Positions 21,791-34,118 of a stretch of 64,000 nt of DNA are shown here, piece after piece. The position numbers and the translations under genes are program-made. The stretch lies in NCBI RefSeq assembly GCF_021130785.1, contig NC_060215.1:65600501-65664500 (forward strand), in the 5' to 3' direction. Source of the DNA: Homalodisca vitripennis (lineage: Eukaryota > Arthropoda > Insecta > Hemiptera > Cicadellidae). The notes beneath the pieces are model-generated. The model was given only the letters and a program-made list of their open reading frames with translations. It made no database searches and was not told the DNA's origin. The number at the start of each line of letters is the position of its first letter. The first letter of the stretch is position 1.

Positions 21791-24385
21791 GTCTGTTGTT
21801 ACATGGAATAACATGATATATATGGAAAAAGAAAGTTTGATATAATTAGGCAGCGAAGTATGTTAGTGTTTATGTATAATTATCAACTCATTCAAAATAC
21901 ATTCCTTCATGTACTTAATACTAACGCTTATTACTGTTTTATAAATATTTGAATTCAATGCTCACGTTACAATAGAAGAGAAGAAAGCGAAGACAGAACG
22001 GTTCACAAAGACAATGTTGGGTATTGGAGCATAATTAAATATTCATTTCTATTGCTCAAAAAAAAAAGAAAAAAATACAAGTTACAAGCCTTATTCTTAA
22101 CATCATAGTGATAATGTTGGAATGTGCCGCGGACTATTGAAGACGTTCAGAGAGACAAGGGCAAGATGTGGCTGTCCTCTCAATCAAGGATGAACTGCTC
22201 ATACAATATTCATTTGTTGCTAATTTAGGTTAAAGCTGAGTAATTGACTTAGAAATTAAAAAACATGAAACTGGACTAAGAAAGAATCTTGAACTGTTAT
22301 TAGACAGCAGGAAAAGACGTTCTGGAGTAATGCCAAACTGAACAAATGTTGCGAACTGTTTGGAATAAAATTCATTAACACGTACTTCTGTATTTTACAG
22401 TAACCATCTAATATAAGCAGTGCAAGACTGGTAAATTGATAACTCGATATCTCCTGTTTTCCATATGTCTTTACATATCAGTAAATATATAAACTAACAT
22501 TTGTGAACATTAAATATCATATATTATTTAAAGAAAATTATTACATATTAAAGAGTTTATGTTCTGGATGTATTTTATGGTATGCTATTAAGGTAAATAA
22601 GATAATTAAAGTAAAGTAAATTTTATACGTTTGAAAATAATACAGGTAATCTTGTAGATATATTTTTTAGATATTTAGATCTTTTGTAATTCATTTTATA
22701 AATCATATTTAAATTGTTGTATTTTTTAAGTTGAAACATTTAAAAACAAGTTCTTTCTTGCCTTTGTAGTAATTTTAAAGATTTCTGAATTTATTTCATA
22801 AAAATTTATTTATTTTGTATATGTATCCCATTACTTAGGAAAGATTAAAAGAGGTGAAATGATACGTGCCAAAACGATATTGGTGATCGGAAGAAGTACA
22901 AGTTAACATATTATCCAGTGGTTTATAAAAGTTTTTGCATCTACAATAATTATGGATTAATTGTATAATGAATTCAACTTCCAACTTGCCACTACATGGA
23001 AACATGTAGCCTACGTATGACTTAATAGCACTCACAATTCAATTCCAGCTATGATTAACTAAACATGTTTAATTTGATTTAAAAAACTAATGTAATATGT
23101 TTTTCTTAGAGAATACTTTGGGAAAATAGTTCCCGGAAGAAAAGTCATTTCAAAAGACAAAATTAACCTACAAAATTGTAGTTGACGATTATTTATAAAT
23201 TAGATAGTTAATACAAAAATATGTGTGCTAGTTTCGATAAGTAAAATACATGACATGTAATTGGTCGCACTTCATCGTAAGAATAGATAATGAACGGGCG
23301 TGAACAGTTAATGGCATGAGGTTATGTATATAAATTTTATTGTATATTTTTTTATATTTAATGACGCTACTATACAATTTATGAAAAAAACTCGATAATG
23401 TATTGAATAGCGTAAATATCAACTTTTTAAATAAGAATTAGAACTTACATGTATTTGCTGCGTAACAAAAGTAAAAATAACTTTATATTTTCTAAAAAAT
23501 GTGTTCAATATGGGTAGGTTAACCTGAAATTAATCTATATTGTGCTTTTGTCTTGGTTAGTCGATTTTAGTGAATAGATAACTTAGCCTTAACTTTAATT
23601 TTTGACTGATTTTGCAGTTCTCTCTTTCAATCCTGATTTAGAATTAATAGAGGAATTTGAAAGTGATAATAACATTTGCTTGAAAAGTGATGATGCCCAG
23701 AACTATTGATAGTGATTTGATCCAAGGCGTATCTGTGAATTGTCTACTCCAATGTCAAATTTGTCCTGATAACAAAAAAAAATATATTATCCGAGGTGAG
23801 GTTGAATGCATCTTAAAACCTAACTAAATAGTCTCAAACTTGTACTTTCATAACAGCAAAAGTTTCAATAACTATATTTTCTTTATTACCTAGATTTTGA
23901 AGAATCTAAGGCTACTAATTATTCTTACTCCAAATCAATTGTCCTTTCTTCATTGCATATTATTACTGTGTGTATACTGCCAGAGGCCTTATTATAAATG
24001 TAGGATCATTCCTCCTACGCAGCACAGCGGATCCACTCACCGAGAATAACACATTGTGTGTTTGTAGGAGTTTATATTCGCTGATCCAATGAACTGATTA
24101 ATTCTGGTAAAATACAAAACATTGATTGTTTTGATTACTGAAGGCGTATGTCTTAGAAGTAATTTGCATTGATGTTTATACGCCTCAAATTATTTTTCCA
24201 AACCAGCTTCATTTCTATCTTGATGCGTCAATTAATGTTGTATTGTTTACTTACATTTACAAAAACTACGTTAAGTGTAATTTGAACAATTAGTAAAAAA
24301 AATATTTTGATAAAAATCAATTTATATTTTGTAAATGTAACAAGAATACTCCTATAAAACGAAATGTTTGGACAATAAAACGTGA
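21791..24385. other. Unassigned AT-rich DNA
   Basis: About 2.6 kb with no recognised gene or array. An A-rich run (22059-22077) is present. The stretch around 23980-24080 (tcctcctacgcagcacagcg) is slightly GC-richer. Confidence 0.4.
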
Positions 24386-24640
24386 AAAGGTACCCAGTAA
24401 AGTTGGGTCATTGTGGGGCCGATCAAAAATGGCGTTCGATTGAATAATATGGTGTAGAGGCAAACCGTATATTTACGGGCATCACATGTACACGGTCGGC
24501 CGCATCCCGCCGCCACGATACATCCGCCCCCGCCCATCATTAATTCTACGCCCCTCATCTCTATCATTATCTCATATTATCCATGGTGGCGATAACTTTA
24601 TCATTACACAGGCGGCGTTCTATCGTACCTAAATCATGCT
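24386..24640. other. GC-rich patch, possibly a conserved non-coding element
   Basis: This patch contains cggccgcatcccgccgccac and cgcccccgcccatcattaat, and then several ATTA and TTATC words. The 71-codon minus frame that crosses it is not recognisable. The combination of GC-rich and homeodomain/GATA-like words is what insect regulatory DNA often looks like, but this is inference. Confidence 0.25.
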
Positions 24641-25594
24641 CTCACTATTTTACAATTACACAGTCTAATAGATTTAAATAAATGGTTACCCGTAATTCAC
24701 ACAATGGTCCACCAATTCTTTGTGTACGAATATTATTACATAATCGATGTGTGGGTTGTAAGGTCAATCAATGTGCAGCACCGTTCCTAACTTTTTGGCA
24801 AAATTCGATGGTATAAGTTTTTAGTGAATTTGCTGTGCAGAATAACTTTCCTAGAAAAGTATAATACATTTCTAGTGGAGGCCGGTAATTTATTTGAAGG
24901 ATAAAGGCCTTCACCGAAGAAACATTTCTTGGATTTCATCTTTATGAAAAGGTATACAATTAGGTAATAACGCTGGTCCAGTAAGGAACACTATCTTCTA
25001 CGAACTTCAATTTCGTCCTTGATGTGATATATCTGTTTCTTCTACTATCCACGAAAATTTCGTATTGCAACTGTGTTTAAAACTATCTTCTTCTGTACAG
25101 TCAACACCGCCATATCCAGAGTTTTTATCTCAGCTGTTAATGTGAACGTTTATGAGGAACGTATGCGTATGGTTATTTTTAAGGTCTATGCATTGTGTAC
25201 TTAGCTGAGACATGTTTATTTATACAATTTTGATATTACGCGATTTTACTCATTGTGTTGAATAAACATTTTTTATAAATAATATTAGTCTTTCAACAAA
25301 TGTGGTGTACTGAAATTAAATTTCTAACTGCAGTTGCCACAATATTTTTAATGAAGAAAGAAGAAAATGCCTCTCTTAGATGATATTACATTTCTTTGGG
25401 TGGTTTTGGACTGGTAACTGCGCAGGCAAACGTTTCCTGCTAATCTGTAAATGGCCAGTTTTTCAGATGAGCACGATTTTCATTTTCAGGACATAGATTC
25501 AATAGATTAACAAGTTACAACTTATCTTACTTACTACTTGTAACTTAACCATTAAATGAATTACCACCATTAACAATTTTAGTTTTCTGTTGGT
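24641..25594. other. Unassigned AT-rich DNA
   Basis: Nothing recognised. Confidence 0.4.
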
Positions 25595-25890
25595 TCATAA
25601 TTGCTACATTTACTAAAATCTTCAAAATATCTAACTCGTGGGTTTCTTTATATCACGAAATATACATTTTTAAAGTCAGTTTGTCTTTTTAAAGGTAAAT
25701 TAATTTGCAACGATATGAACTGTTTGGAATCATGCATAGGTTCTGCTCTTTTGACTGGGAAGAGAGTACCATGGGCGTATTTTTTCAATCTTAGGAAAAC
25801 CTTTGACAACTTTGATCATCGTATTTTATTTTGTAAACTTAGTTTACAGTTTCAGAGCACTAATAAATTTAGTAGTATTTTTGTTTAAAT
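25595..25890 (+). pseudogene. Non-LTR retrotransposon reverse transcriptase scrap
   Basis: The plus-strand frame reads MNCLESCIGSALLTGKRVPW followed by YFFNLRKTFDNFDHRILF and CKLSL. This matches the region leading into and including motif A of Jockey/CR1-type reverse transcriptases, which typically reads F[L/I]DLSKAFDxVDHxIL. Here the second motif-A aspartate position reads TFD and the S/A residues have changed. No motif B (PQGS) or C (YADD) follows, so only about 40-50 residues of the domain remain. Relic of an old insertion. Confidence 0.65.
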
Positions 25891-26340
25891 AATTAACTGG
25901 AATTTTAAGTTAATTTTTGTTATATATTATGACCATGTTCGTAACATTATAACATTGTGTATAAGAAAATGTAGTATTATATTATGTACTATGATTTTCT
26001 GAAACAACAACTCTATTTTTCTTGGAAACTTCTAGTTTGAATTGCATTTAGTGCTGGTATTGAATTTTTGGAACCTTAGACCTGTTTGTACTCAAGCTAA
26101 GGGAGTTCTAGCGATTGGGTATCATTGTCCAAAACGGACAAAGAATAATGAAACCTATTTATTTCTTAATGGTGGCAAAACGTTATTTAATAATAAATCA
26201 GAAACAATGTAGATTTTCTTAAAAAAAAAAATAAATTTGTATGGGTGGAACTGTCACAGCTAATCGATGTCGGTATTATAAGAAATAAAAATATACTCCC
26301 AGGCATGACCTTCTAATGAGAGCTTCCTTTGAACAATAAA
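25891..26340. other. Unassigned DNA, possibly more of the retrotransposon relic
   Basis: No motif recognised. An A-run at 26221-26230 could be an old tail but is too short to be convincing. Confidence 0.3.
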
Positions 26341-26342
26341 AC

Positions 26343-26700
26343 ATGATGTGTCAATTACTTGCGCGTGTGCACAATGAAAGTGTACGTTTCCGATTGCGGT
26401 TACTAATCTGCCCTATTGCGGCAATTATAGTGCGGTGCGCGGGCGGTATTTACTCAGTCGGGCGCGCAGCACCGGAGTGCGGCTCTGCGTGGCTTATCTC
26501 ATGCCCCGCACACACCGCCATTACCATTGCTCGCTTGAGCAAATAACACTGCTAATCTCGGTGCGCCAAATGCAGTTGACAATTCATTGTCCATTCATCA
26601 TGCCTTCCTCTCGCCTCATTGCGCTCTCACACTCTGTAGCTGTGCCGTGCTGGAATATATTTTATTTCAGTGTTAAATGTTCGCTGTTCGTTCCAGAGGT
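26343..26700. other. CpG-rich patch, possibly regulatory
   Basis: This is one of the most CpG-dense patches in the window (gtgcggtgcgcgggcggtat and cgggcgcgcagcaccgg near 26432-26476). It also contains gcaattatag, cttatctca and ttaccattgctcgc. Two overlapping plus frames of 67 and 92 codons cross it without a family match. Promoter, enhancer or untranslated exon are all possible. Confidence 0.3.
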
Positions 26701-28565
26701 GAATGTTGAATGAATTTAATAATTTTAAAAATTATTGTAAACTATTATATCCATTCAAACACTTCAATGATTTACCTATGCTTGGATTAATGTATATGTT
26801 TAGTTGTAAACTCAAACCAAATTAGGTGCAAAATGTGAATATGTGCGTTTCAATCGTTCTCTGGTAAAGTGTGCTCATTTTACGATCAGGTAGCTTACTG
26901 CAATGTATTTGCATCCATACCTAGAGTTTATTAGTCAAATAAACGTTTAAGGGTTAGTTTTACTGTGGGCCGTTTTAGTTTTATATTATAAAAGCTAACC
27001 TTGAAGCGATCATTTGTAAATGTCGTTTGTATCATTTTCTGAAATACATTTGATAAATTGTGTTATTAATACAATTCACACTGTTTAATTTTGTTAAAGT
27101 TATTGGTTATTCGAAAGAATATAAAAAAAAATCCTTTTTAAAGCTTAATATGATGTGACACACACGATATGAATGATTTGAGACATGCCTTTATTTCGAT
27201 ACCTAGCAAAAAACTTTTAAGCTTAACATTGTTTTGCTTCGGCAAAATTAAAGATAGCCGTTAACATAAATATTAAGATATTGTTCATTGGTCAAATCAT
27301 TGGTCTTTTATAAAAAAAAATATCTTAACAATCGATTACATTATTTATTTTTAACGTAGAAATATGTATTTCGTAGTATTTCAACATCAATGAAAAATTA
27401 AATATAAACATATGCACGTCAATAATGACCTAAACGTAAATATTTTTATGACAATGATATCAATCAAGATAACTGCACTTCAACATTTATGTCAAAAAGT
27501 GTCATCCGAAATAACAGCTAATAAAAGAAAGATTTGGTGCATACCGTACGAATAGTTATATAAAAGTGTATAATGCACAACCTAGAATAAAAAATCACTA
27601 AAACCTGGAAAATGGAACATACGCCAAAACTACATGCGTTGAATTCTCTTAGGAATCTATGAACAAATTTCTTTGGAACTATAGAGAAACTTATGATCAC
27701 TTCAAACAACCATTAAAATATATAATAATCAAAGATGTTTCCAGTATTTAGCACATTTCCATGTTGGTATAGAACGGAGTTTTTAGTTTGTATTATCAAA
27801 AATCGATTACTATCACTGATTAATTCTTAACTGTAATGCAATACATTAAAATACGTTGGTATTTGTTATCTCCCCAACGTTCAATTTCTTCCTATTTCTA
27901 AACGAATCCAGTTTTATTACAGTGTCCTCTTATGAGTTAGGTTCGTAACATTAGTTTTCAGTTTCCTAGATATGATTAGAGACAACCCTACGTCGCAGTG
28001 ACAGAATCAGAAAAGTAATGATGTTATTTTCAAGTTTCCTTTGCGTTAAGTGTATTAGTGATAAAAGTAACAAATTTTACATTCAATTGACATTATCAAA
28101 TTGAGTTTTCGCTTTCTTACGTACCAAACGAAAGACACATCCTTACATCACATCAAAACAGTGCATGAGCAGGCCTTCAAAGGAATTGAACATCTCATTC
28201 GGCCTGTAACTCCAGTTTACATGTATAAATAAAGACATAACCAACTAAAATTTGTAATTGTGGATTCCTTCTGTTCCTAAATTACACTAACTAGACAATT
28301 TTAGTAAACTTTAATTTATTTAACACGTTGTAACCAAATACAGCAAACATAACCTCATAAAGTTTACCCTCAACTTAGACAAAATACAATAATGCTTGAT
28401 TTTAAGAACATAGCAAAATCGTGGTGTCTACACCATAGTGTGGGCTTTCATCAACCTCAAAACTAGTTGGCGACAGGTTGTACTGTAACTTCTCGTTGCA
28501 CCTCGCATCAAGTACATAGTGGAACTATCGGTTTAACATACACCTTTTCACCAACTGAACATATT
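26701..28565. other. Unassigned AT-rich DNA
   Basis: About 1.9 kb without recognised coding, tandem or transposon structure. Confidence 0.4.
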
Positions 28566-28659
28566 GTTTCTTGGTACTCGCCATGATTCATTGGTTCACC
28601 TTTGCACTCCAGTTATATTTAATAAGTTTAGAACAGGGTGAAGTATCGTTTGTAATATA

Positions 28660-29240
28660 TTTTCTTAGGGGTAATATTATAAGAATTTCTTGAATACTTC
28701 CTTTGCTTCTGGCTGCAATTCTCTTAATTTTTCTATAATTTCGCTCGACATTACCATTCGGTCTGTTTACACACCTAAAAAAGCTTCAAACTCACTTTTA
28801 ACAAAGCTGCTGGATTCATTCTCAAAATTTTTACTGCTGCTGTCCACCAGGAATTCTTGTAGTGGTCTTCATTCAGCAAATATATCCAATACAACTTTTA
28901 ATACTTCTTATATGTTTCATTTCAAATCCGCCACCACATTTTAAAGCTATTGAGACCACAGTTCATTATTCTTGTTAAATACCTTGATGCTCCATAACGA
29001 GTTACATAATTTGAAAGTCTATGCCAAGTCGATTTACAGTATAAATGACCAAGTTCCCACATAATTGGCCAAGGATGTATAGACAAACACGCTTTACATG
29101 GTTTTACTACCTTCTCTGCACTATTCTCGCAAAATTTAATATTTTATCCACATCCTCATTCTCACCTACTATAGCTGCAATAATGGAACTTTTTTTAACT
29201 AACCGAATCTTGAAAACCCGCGTTAAGGGGCCTTGTTGAA
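28660..29240 (-). pseudogene. Unidentified decayed coding-like segment
   Basis: Reading the minus strand from 29240 down, one frame gives KSSIIAAIVGENEDVDKILN. A one-step frame change then continues with VVKPCKACLSIHPWPIMWEL and YCKSTWHRLSNYVTRYGASR, before a stop near 28925. A further shifted frame reads VLKVVLDIF, SSSFVKSEFEAFLG, then MSSEIIEKLRELQPEAKEVF, with scattered stops. The Trp/Cys/His-rich middle part and the amphipathic final part are unlike chance translations of AT-rich DNA, but I do not recognise the family. It could be a host pseudogene, exons of a real gene with the frame changes hidden by introns, or a transposon ORF. A segment just beyond it (about 29250) resembles 37387 within another element. 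Confidence 0.35.
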
Positions 29241-29595
29241 ATTTGATTTAAAAAGTTATATTTTAACATATGGTGGAAGGGGCATACTATTCTGTTGGTG
29301 AGTGTACGGAAAATTAGGATTAATCAATACTGTTGTGTTGGGGGTTACACAAGTCTAGCCCTTTAGTTTTTTTTACCAAGCAAACATTACGTGGTTGAAA
29401 TTATAAGTATTCTAAAACACAATATTTATATTTGGAGGGTACTTATTTCTTAATTTTACTTATTTTTAAAGTGTGTTCTCGATTTGATTCACGTCATATA
29501 ATATTGCAAATTGCTTACGGTTGTCAAGCAATTATTATTATTACTATTCAGGTAACACATCAATGTTCTAATGCTTTAAACAGTGCTTCAATATA
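29241..29595. other. Unassigned AT-rich DNA
   Basis: Contains the short match to 37387 (tttaaaaagttatattttaa, then ggtggaa) and otherwise nothing recognised. Confidence 0.4.
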
Positions 29596-30053
29596 CAGGG
29601 TGTACATAAAGTCCTGCACTGGTATATAATATTTTCTAAACGATAACAGATAAATGAACAAGATTTGGTACATCAATACTACACCTAAAAAATCTACTTT
29701 TTTGAAGGAACTATCAGTTTTTCTGTAATATCATGGGGACGTCCCGCAATGGAGTCGGAAGGAAATCTTAAATAGGAGCATAGGTCAATATGCACATCAT
29801 TTTAAAGGGCTTATCTAGCAGAGTTTAATGCCGCAAACCGCACTCAAAAAGATTGATCCAGTACAAAATGGCGGCTGTTCAAAGGTTTTACTTGGTTACA
29901 TTTCATTAGTAGCCATAACCCCGGTAAAGCAAAACTGCAACCAAACGAATACTGCAGATAAATACTACATTATGATTGTCAGTTGTACAGAAGTGAATTA
30001 TGACGTAGGTTATCCTCAAGGGTTACAAATTTGGTCCTAATATATTGGTAACA
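29596..30053 (+). repeat. Left terminal inverted repeat of the 1.9-kb element
   Basis: About 455 bp matching the reverse complement of 31053-31508 almost base for base. Inside it are cagtacaaaatggcggctgt, gccgcaaaccgcactcaaaa and tgacgtaggttatcctcaag. The match ends in aatatattg near 30047. A few single-base differences and one-base indels separate the arms. Confidence 0.93.
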
Positions 30054-30064
30054 GTGTTTAAATA

Positions 30065-30859
30065 GGCTCTTACGTCAATGCCGTAGTGTGGGGGTGCTCC
30101 GTCCTGTTGAAACCAGATATTCTGGTAATGTTCTCAAACATGTTTCGAAGTGCTGGTGTAATTTTCATTTTCTAGCAAACGTTAATATGATATTGCACTT
30201 AAATTTCCTTCAATAAAGAAAGAGACCTACCAACTGGGTACCTATCACACCAAGCCAGACATTCACCTTTAGTGAATACTGCGTATGTGCTTCCCGCATC
30301 CAGTGAGGATTTTCGCTACTCTAGTACGTAACGGCAATTGTGCCTGTTTACACTTCCATTCAGCATAAATGAACAATCGTCTGAAAACACAATATTGTTT
30401 GCATCAATTTCGTTGCAATCTATTTTTGGCCATCATAGTTTCACAAAATTCTATACGTCGATCGAAATCAACTTCGTTGAGTTCGTGCACCAAATGAACT
30501 TTATAAGGCTTAAAATTAGACCCTTTCAGAATCTTTTTCAACAGACGTAATAGAGATGTCATGAGTTTGTGTTGCTGAGCGTAGGGACTCTTGCGTATTC
30601 TCAATAAATGAGTGCAATACATCTAAAGAGTTGCCTTCAGTTGTCGCAGTAGCGGGCCTTCCTGTCCTATGACGATCGGAAAACACTTCCTGTTTCCATA
30701 AAGCGTTGAACAGTTTCTCCCTACAGTTGTTCTAGAAATTGGCTGCCTCTCGTGAAAGTAGTCATGAAATAAATGGCATGCTTCCTCGTGTGATCGTCCG
30801 TTGTTTCCCCAACCAACCATCATAAGAAGTGTTATACGTTCACGTTCGTCAAGCAACAT
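30065..30859 (-). pseudogene. Truncated Tc1/mariner-family transposase
   Basis: The start at 30859 gives MLLDERERITLLMMVGWG, an N-terminal helix-turn-helix of the DUF4817 type seen in insect Tc1/mariner transposases. Frameshifts and stops follow. The first catalytic block reads VFSDDCSFMLNGSVNRHNC at about 30395-30335. The second reads NIWFQQDGAPPHYG at about 30115-30075, with the catalytic Asp of DGAPPHY present. The sequence ends about 15 residues later, where the left inverted repeat begins. The third catalytic acidic residue (usually about 34-35 residues after the second) and the C-terminus are therefore missing. It cannot encode an active enzyme. Confidence 0.85.
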
Positions 30860-31052
30860 AGTGTAGTTGAAGAACTACAAGCAATACGACAAACTCTTTT
30901 GTACTAAAGTGCACTGATAGAAAGGTTGGACAGCACTACTAAAACAAGAACACTAGAATAGCCTACTATGAATAGACTGGCTAATTGGAAAGTCCAAACT
31001 GCGACCCAAAGATAAGAGCTTTTTAATTGTTACTGTTATCAGGTTTTCCCCC

Positions 31053-31508
31053 GTTATCAATATATTAGGACCATATTTGTACCCCTTGAGGATAACCTAC
31101 GTCATAATTCACTTCTGTACAACTGACAATCATAATGTAGTATTTATCTGCAGTATTCGTTTGGTTGCAGTTTTGCTTTACCGGGGTTATGGCTACTAAT
31201 GAAATGTAACCAAGTAAAACCTTTGAACAGCCGCCATTTTGTACTGGATCAATCTTTTTTGAGTGCGGTTTGCGGCATTAAACTCTGCTAGATAAGCCCT
31301 TTAAAAATGATGTGCATATTGACCTATGCTCCTATTTAAGATTTCCTTCCGACTCCTTGCGGGACGTCCCCATGATATTACAGAAAACTGATAGTTCCTT
31401 CAAAAAGTAGATTTTTTAGGTGTAGTATTAATGTACCAAATCTTGTTCATTTATTCTGTTATCGTTTAGAAAAATATTATACCAGTGCAGGACTTTATGT
31501 ACACCCTG
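31053..31508 (-). repeat. Right terminal inverted repeat of the 1.9-kb element
   Basis: Reverse complement of 29596-30053, running from caatatattagg at its inner end to caccctg at the TA flank. The two arms could pair over their whole length, so any read-through transcript would form a very long double-stranded stem. Confidence 0.93.
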
Positions 31509-32250
31509 TATTACAATAATATTGAGCTAAAATAGGTAACACCCAAGCATAAAATGTGGTTGAATCTGTGATCCCACCTAGCTTTCTCAACCCCCATTTC
31601 AAAGTTATATTCATACCTTTCTACAAGGATTCTAAATCTTCAACTTTCTGTAATATACGCACTAATTTCATCTTCTTTACCGATTCAATGAAAATTCCTA
31701 TTATACTGTGTGATTTAATCTGAAAATCTCGATAGTGATATATTTTACCAAATTACCACCAAAACAGCTTGCGGTAAAATGCCTCTAACTATAAAATGTT
31801 AAGGAACTTAAGCTTATTTAACATTTTTACCAAACTAACAAGTAACAAAAAACAACAAAACTTAACCTGAAACCACTCTCAACTGAGTCACTTATACTTA
31901 ATTAAAAAAACAAAGCAACATTACATACCAACATACCAATATTTGGTTTTTTTTACAAAAAACAGTATACTCGTTGATGTTCCGAAGGTGATGAAAAAAA
32001 TAAATAGGGGTTCATCTAGCGTTATTATAATGCCCCTCTTATTATGAAATTCTACTTAAACAATGGGGTAGAATTTTGAGTCTCTCGTTTCATAAAAAAA
32101 TAATTTTTTATGCAGTTTTATATGCTTTATAAGCTTTAAAATTATGAAATACTATGATTTGCTATGAAAATTATGTCCACAATTTTTTTAATATATACTT
32201 TTATCTATGTATCAGTCATATAATGTAGTTATGGTAGGATGGGTTAATTT
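31509..32250. other. Unassigned AT-rich DNA
   Basis: Nothing recognised between two inverted-repeat structures. Confidence 0.4.
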
Positions 32251-32254
32251 AATA

Positions 32255-32612
32255 TCAATGTTGATTTTAGTTCCAGTTAACCTTCCTTTTATTGTAGCGT
32301 ATGGTATCTGACGCTGTCTCAGACTTGAATCCTGGAATCTACCATGTTCATCTAAAGAGATCCAAATATATTCGGTGATGAAGAAGCTCAAAACCGTGTA
32401 CATGATGAGGCAATGAGACTGCAATTCACCTATTTATAGGTGCCTCTGATGTCGAAATTATGTAAATGTTCGTTTTGAGTTTCTTTGTCGCCGACTTTCT
32501 TTGGATCTCTTCAGACGAATATGACTCACGATTCCAGGAGTCAAGACTAAGACAGCATCGGATACCAGACGCTGCAATAAAAGAAAGGTGAACTGGAGTT
32601 AAAGCCAACATT
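32255..32612. repeat. Foldback inverted repeat, arms about 140 bp, loop about 77 bp
   Basis: The left arm at 32255-32394 (from caatgttgattttagttcca to agaagctcaaaac) is the diverged reverse complement of 32472-32612 (gttttgagtttctttgtcg to taaagccaacatt). Shared words include cctggaatc, aagagatccaaa and cttttattg. The arms are about 80% identical by eye. A second small palindrome, cacctatttataggtg, lies in the loop near 32428. The structure predicts a long hairpin if transcribed. It may be a foldback element or two insertions in opposite orientation. Confidence 0.8.
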
Positions 32613-32640
32613 AAAATTGTATCAGTCATTTGAATATTTT

Positions 32641-34118
32641 GATACCTTATTTGAATGTGCTATATTTATTTTCACCTTGATACCACATGCGGTCCGCAAA
32701 GTTAAAAGTTAACAATTTATAAAATAGTTTCAATGAACGGAGTTTTGCAAAATTTTTTGCATGTCTTAGTAGAATTCCTTTGGTGTTTTTAGTTCGACAG
32801 ATCACGAGTAAATGTGGTTATTGAATCACAGTAACCTGAGTACCTAAAGGATCTACTCGTAAATTGGCTCTAAACCACTCATAAGTTCAAAAGTTATATC
32901 GGGTAGTGTTCATCACTAAATCAAGATTTGAGATATAAGCCGCTCCGTCCTAACATATACGAGCCTCGTATACACGTTTTTTGAGTGAAATTTGCCAATG
33001 ATATTATGCGGCTTAGACAAGATGGGAGAATGCGCTCGTGTATGTGTCACTAATACCGAGTATAATATTGGTATCGGGGTTGTGTTGAGAACGGCATCGG
33101 CATCGAGCCAGCACCGCTACTCGTAATATTAATAACACTGAGCGGCCATGCTGGGCATGTCGACGGCATGTTCTAGTCATGCATATATTCATGGACTTTT
33201 TAAGAGCCACTGAATCCTGCATACATTGTTACCTCATGCATTTCAATGCGAGTCGGGCTTGATTCTTCTAGGTATCACCAACATCTGTATGTTTTTTACA
33301 CCCTCACCTCATCAAAGAGGCCATCTACTACCTCCTTTGGTAGTTTATCCCTTCTTTAGTGATTAATCCAGATTTAAGTTATGAGTGAACAAAAAGCTGA
33401 ATAAAGTCCTCTTTCTTCCCTCCACCGAGGACAATAATCATTTCGTATTTCTAAAGAAGCGCATGAGTAGAAATAGAAGTCAGTAATTAATTACTCTGGT
33501 AAGTTTGTATTAATAATTATACATGCGTGTTTTAAGATTCGTTTCAGTAAGACTAGGTCAGAACTAGGATTGTCAGACTTATTGGGCAACAGAAAAAGTC
33601 TATTCGTCCATGTAAAATTAGTGGAAGTATCCACGCTGTTACTGTTAACGGTACAACCAAAAGGAAGAAAATTATTCGTTCTTCCACTGAATACTCTCAG
33701 TTGAACGCGGTGTATAAAGGTTTTGGTTTTAGTTCAGGAGCCAAGAGCCAACTCGCATTGTATACGAATTTATTAAAATCGATGGAGAAATAATTCCTAG
33801 GAAAGTAATCGATCAGCCGCGCTAGTTTTGGTGGAAGTCGAATGGAAGGGTATCGAAGGGGATTATCGTTTGAATTGTCAAACAATAATTTTATTCCGAA
33901 CATATTGTTTTAGCTTGGTAGACTTCAAACCTACCGGTCAGACATATAAATAATAGTTATATCACAGTCAGACAACTAGATAAAGAAACAGAGTCAGCCA
34001 AATGGTCTGTCCGTATACGGTTATCTGACGCTGGTTGAACATCGGTTTAGTGGTTGACGATCGATTACTTTCTCAGGGGGAATTTCTCTATCAATTACAA
34101 GAAAAGCCAGGTTGTGTA
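32641..34118. other. Unassigned DNA
   Basis: Mostly AT-rich. The part at 33000-33190 is GC-richer (gaacggcatcggcatcgagc) and a 69-codon minus frame crosses it without a motif. No gene recognised. Confidence 0.4.

Larger units (their letters stand above)
29596..31508. mobile_element. Tc1/mariner-superfamily element with 455-bp terminal inverted repeats
   Basis: The left end is TA|cagggtgtacataaagtcct and the right end is the reverse complement, aggactttatgtacaccctg|TA. The element is 1913 bp, flanked by the TA duplication characteristic of the superfamily. The ends are unusually long inverted repeats of about 455 bp. Between them, on the minus strand, lies a transposase that stops where the left arm starts. 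Related shorter copies occur at 6837, 10082 and 42298, so a family has spread in this genome. It lacks the C-terminal third of its transposase and is therefore predicted non-autonomous. Confidence 0.92.

Noticed and set aside
30338..30550. Plus-strand 70-codon frame inside the 1.9-kb element
   Set aside because: It is the antisense shadow of the minus-strand transposase around FSDDCSFMLNG.
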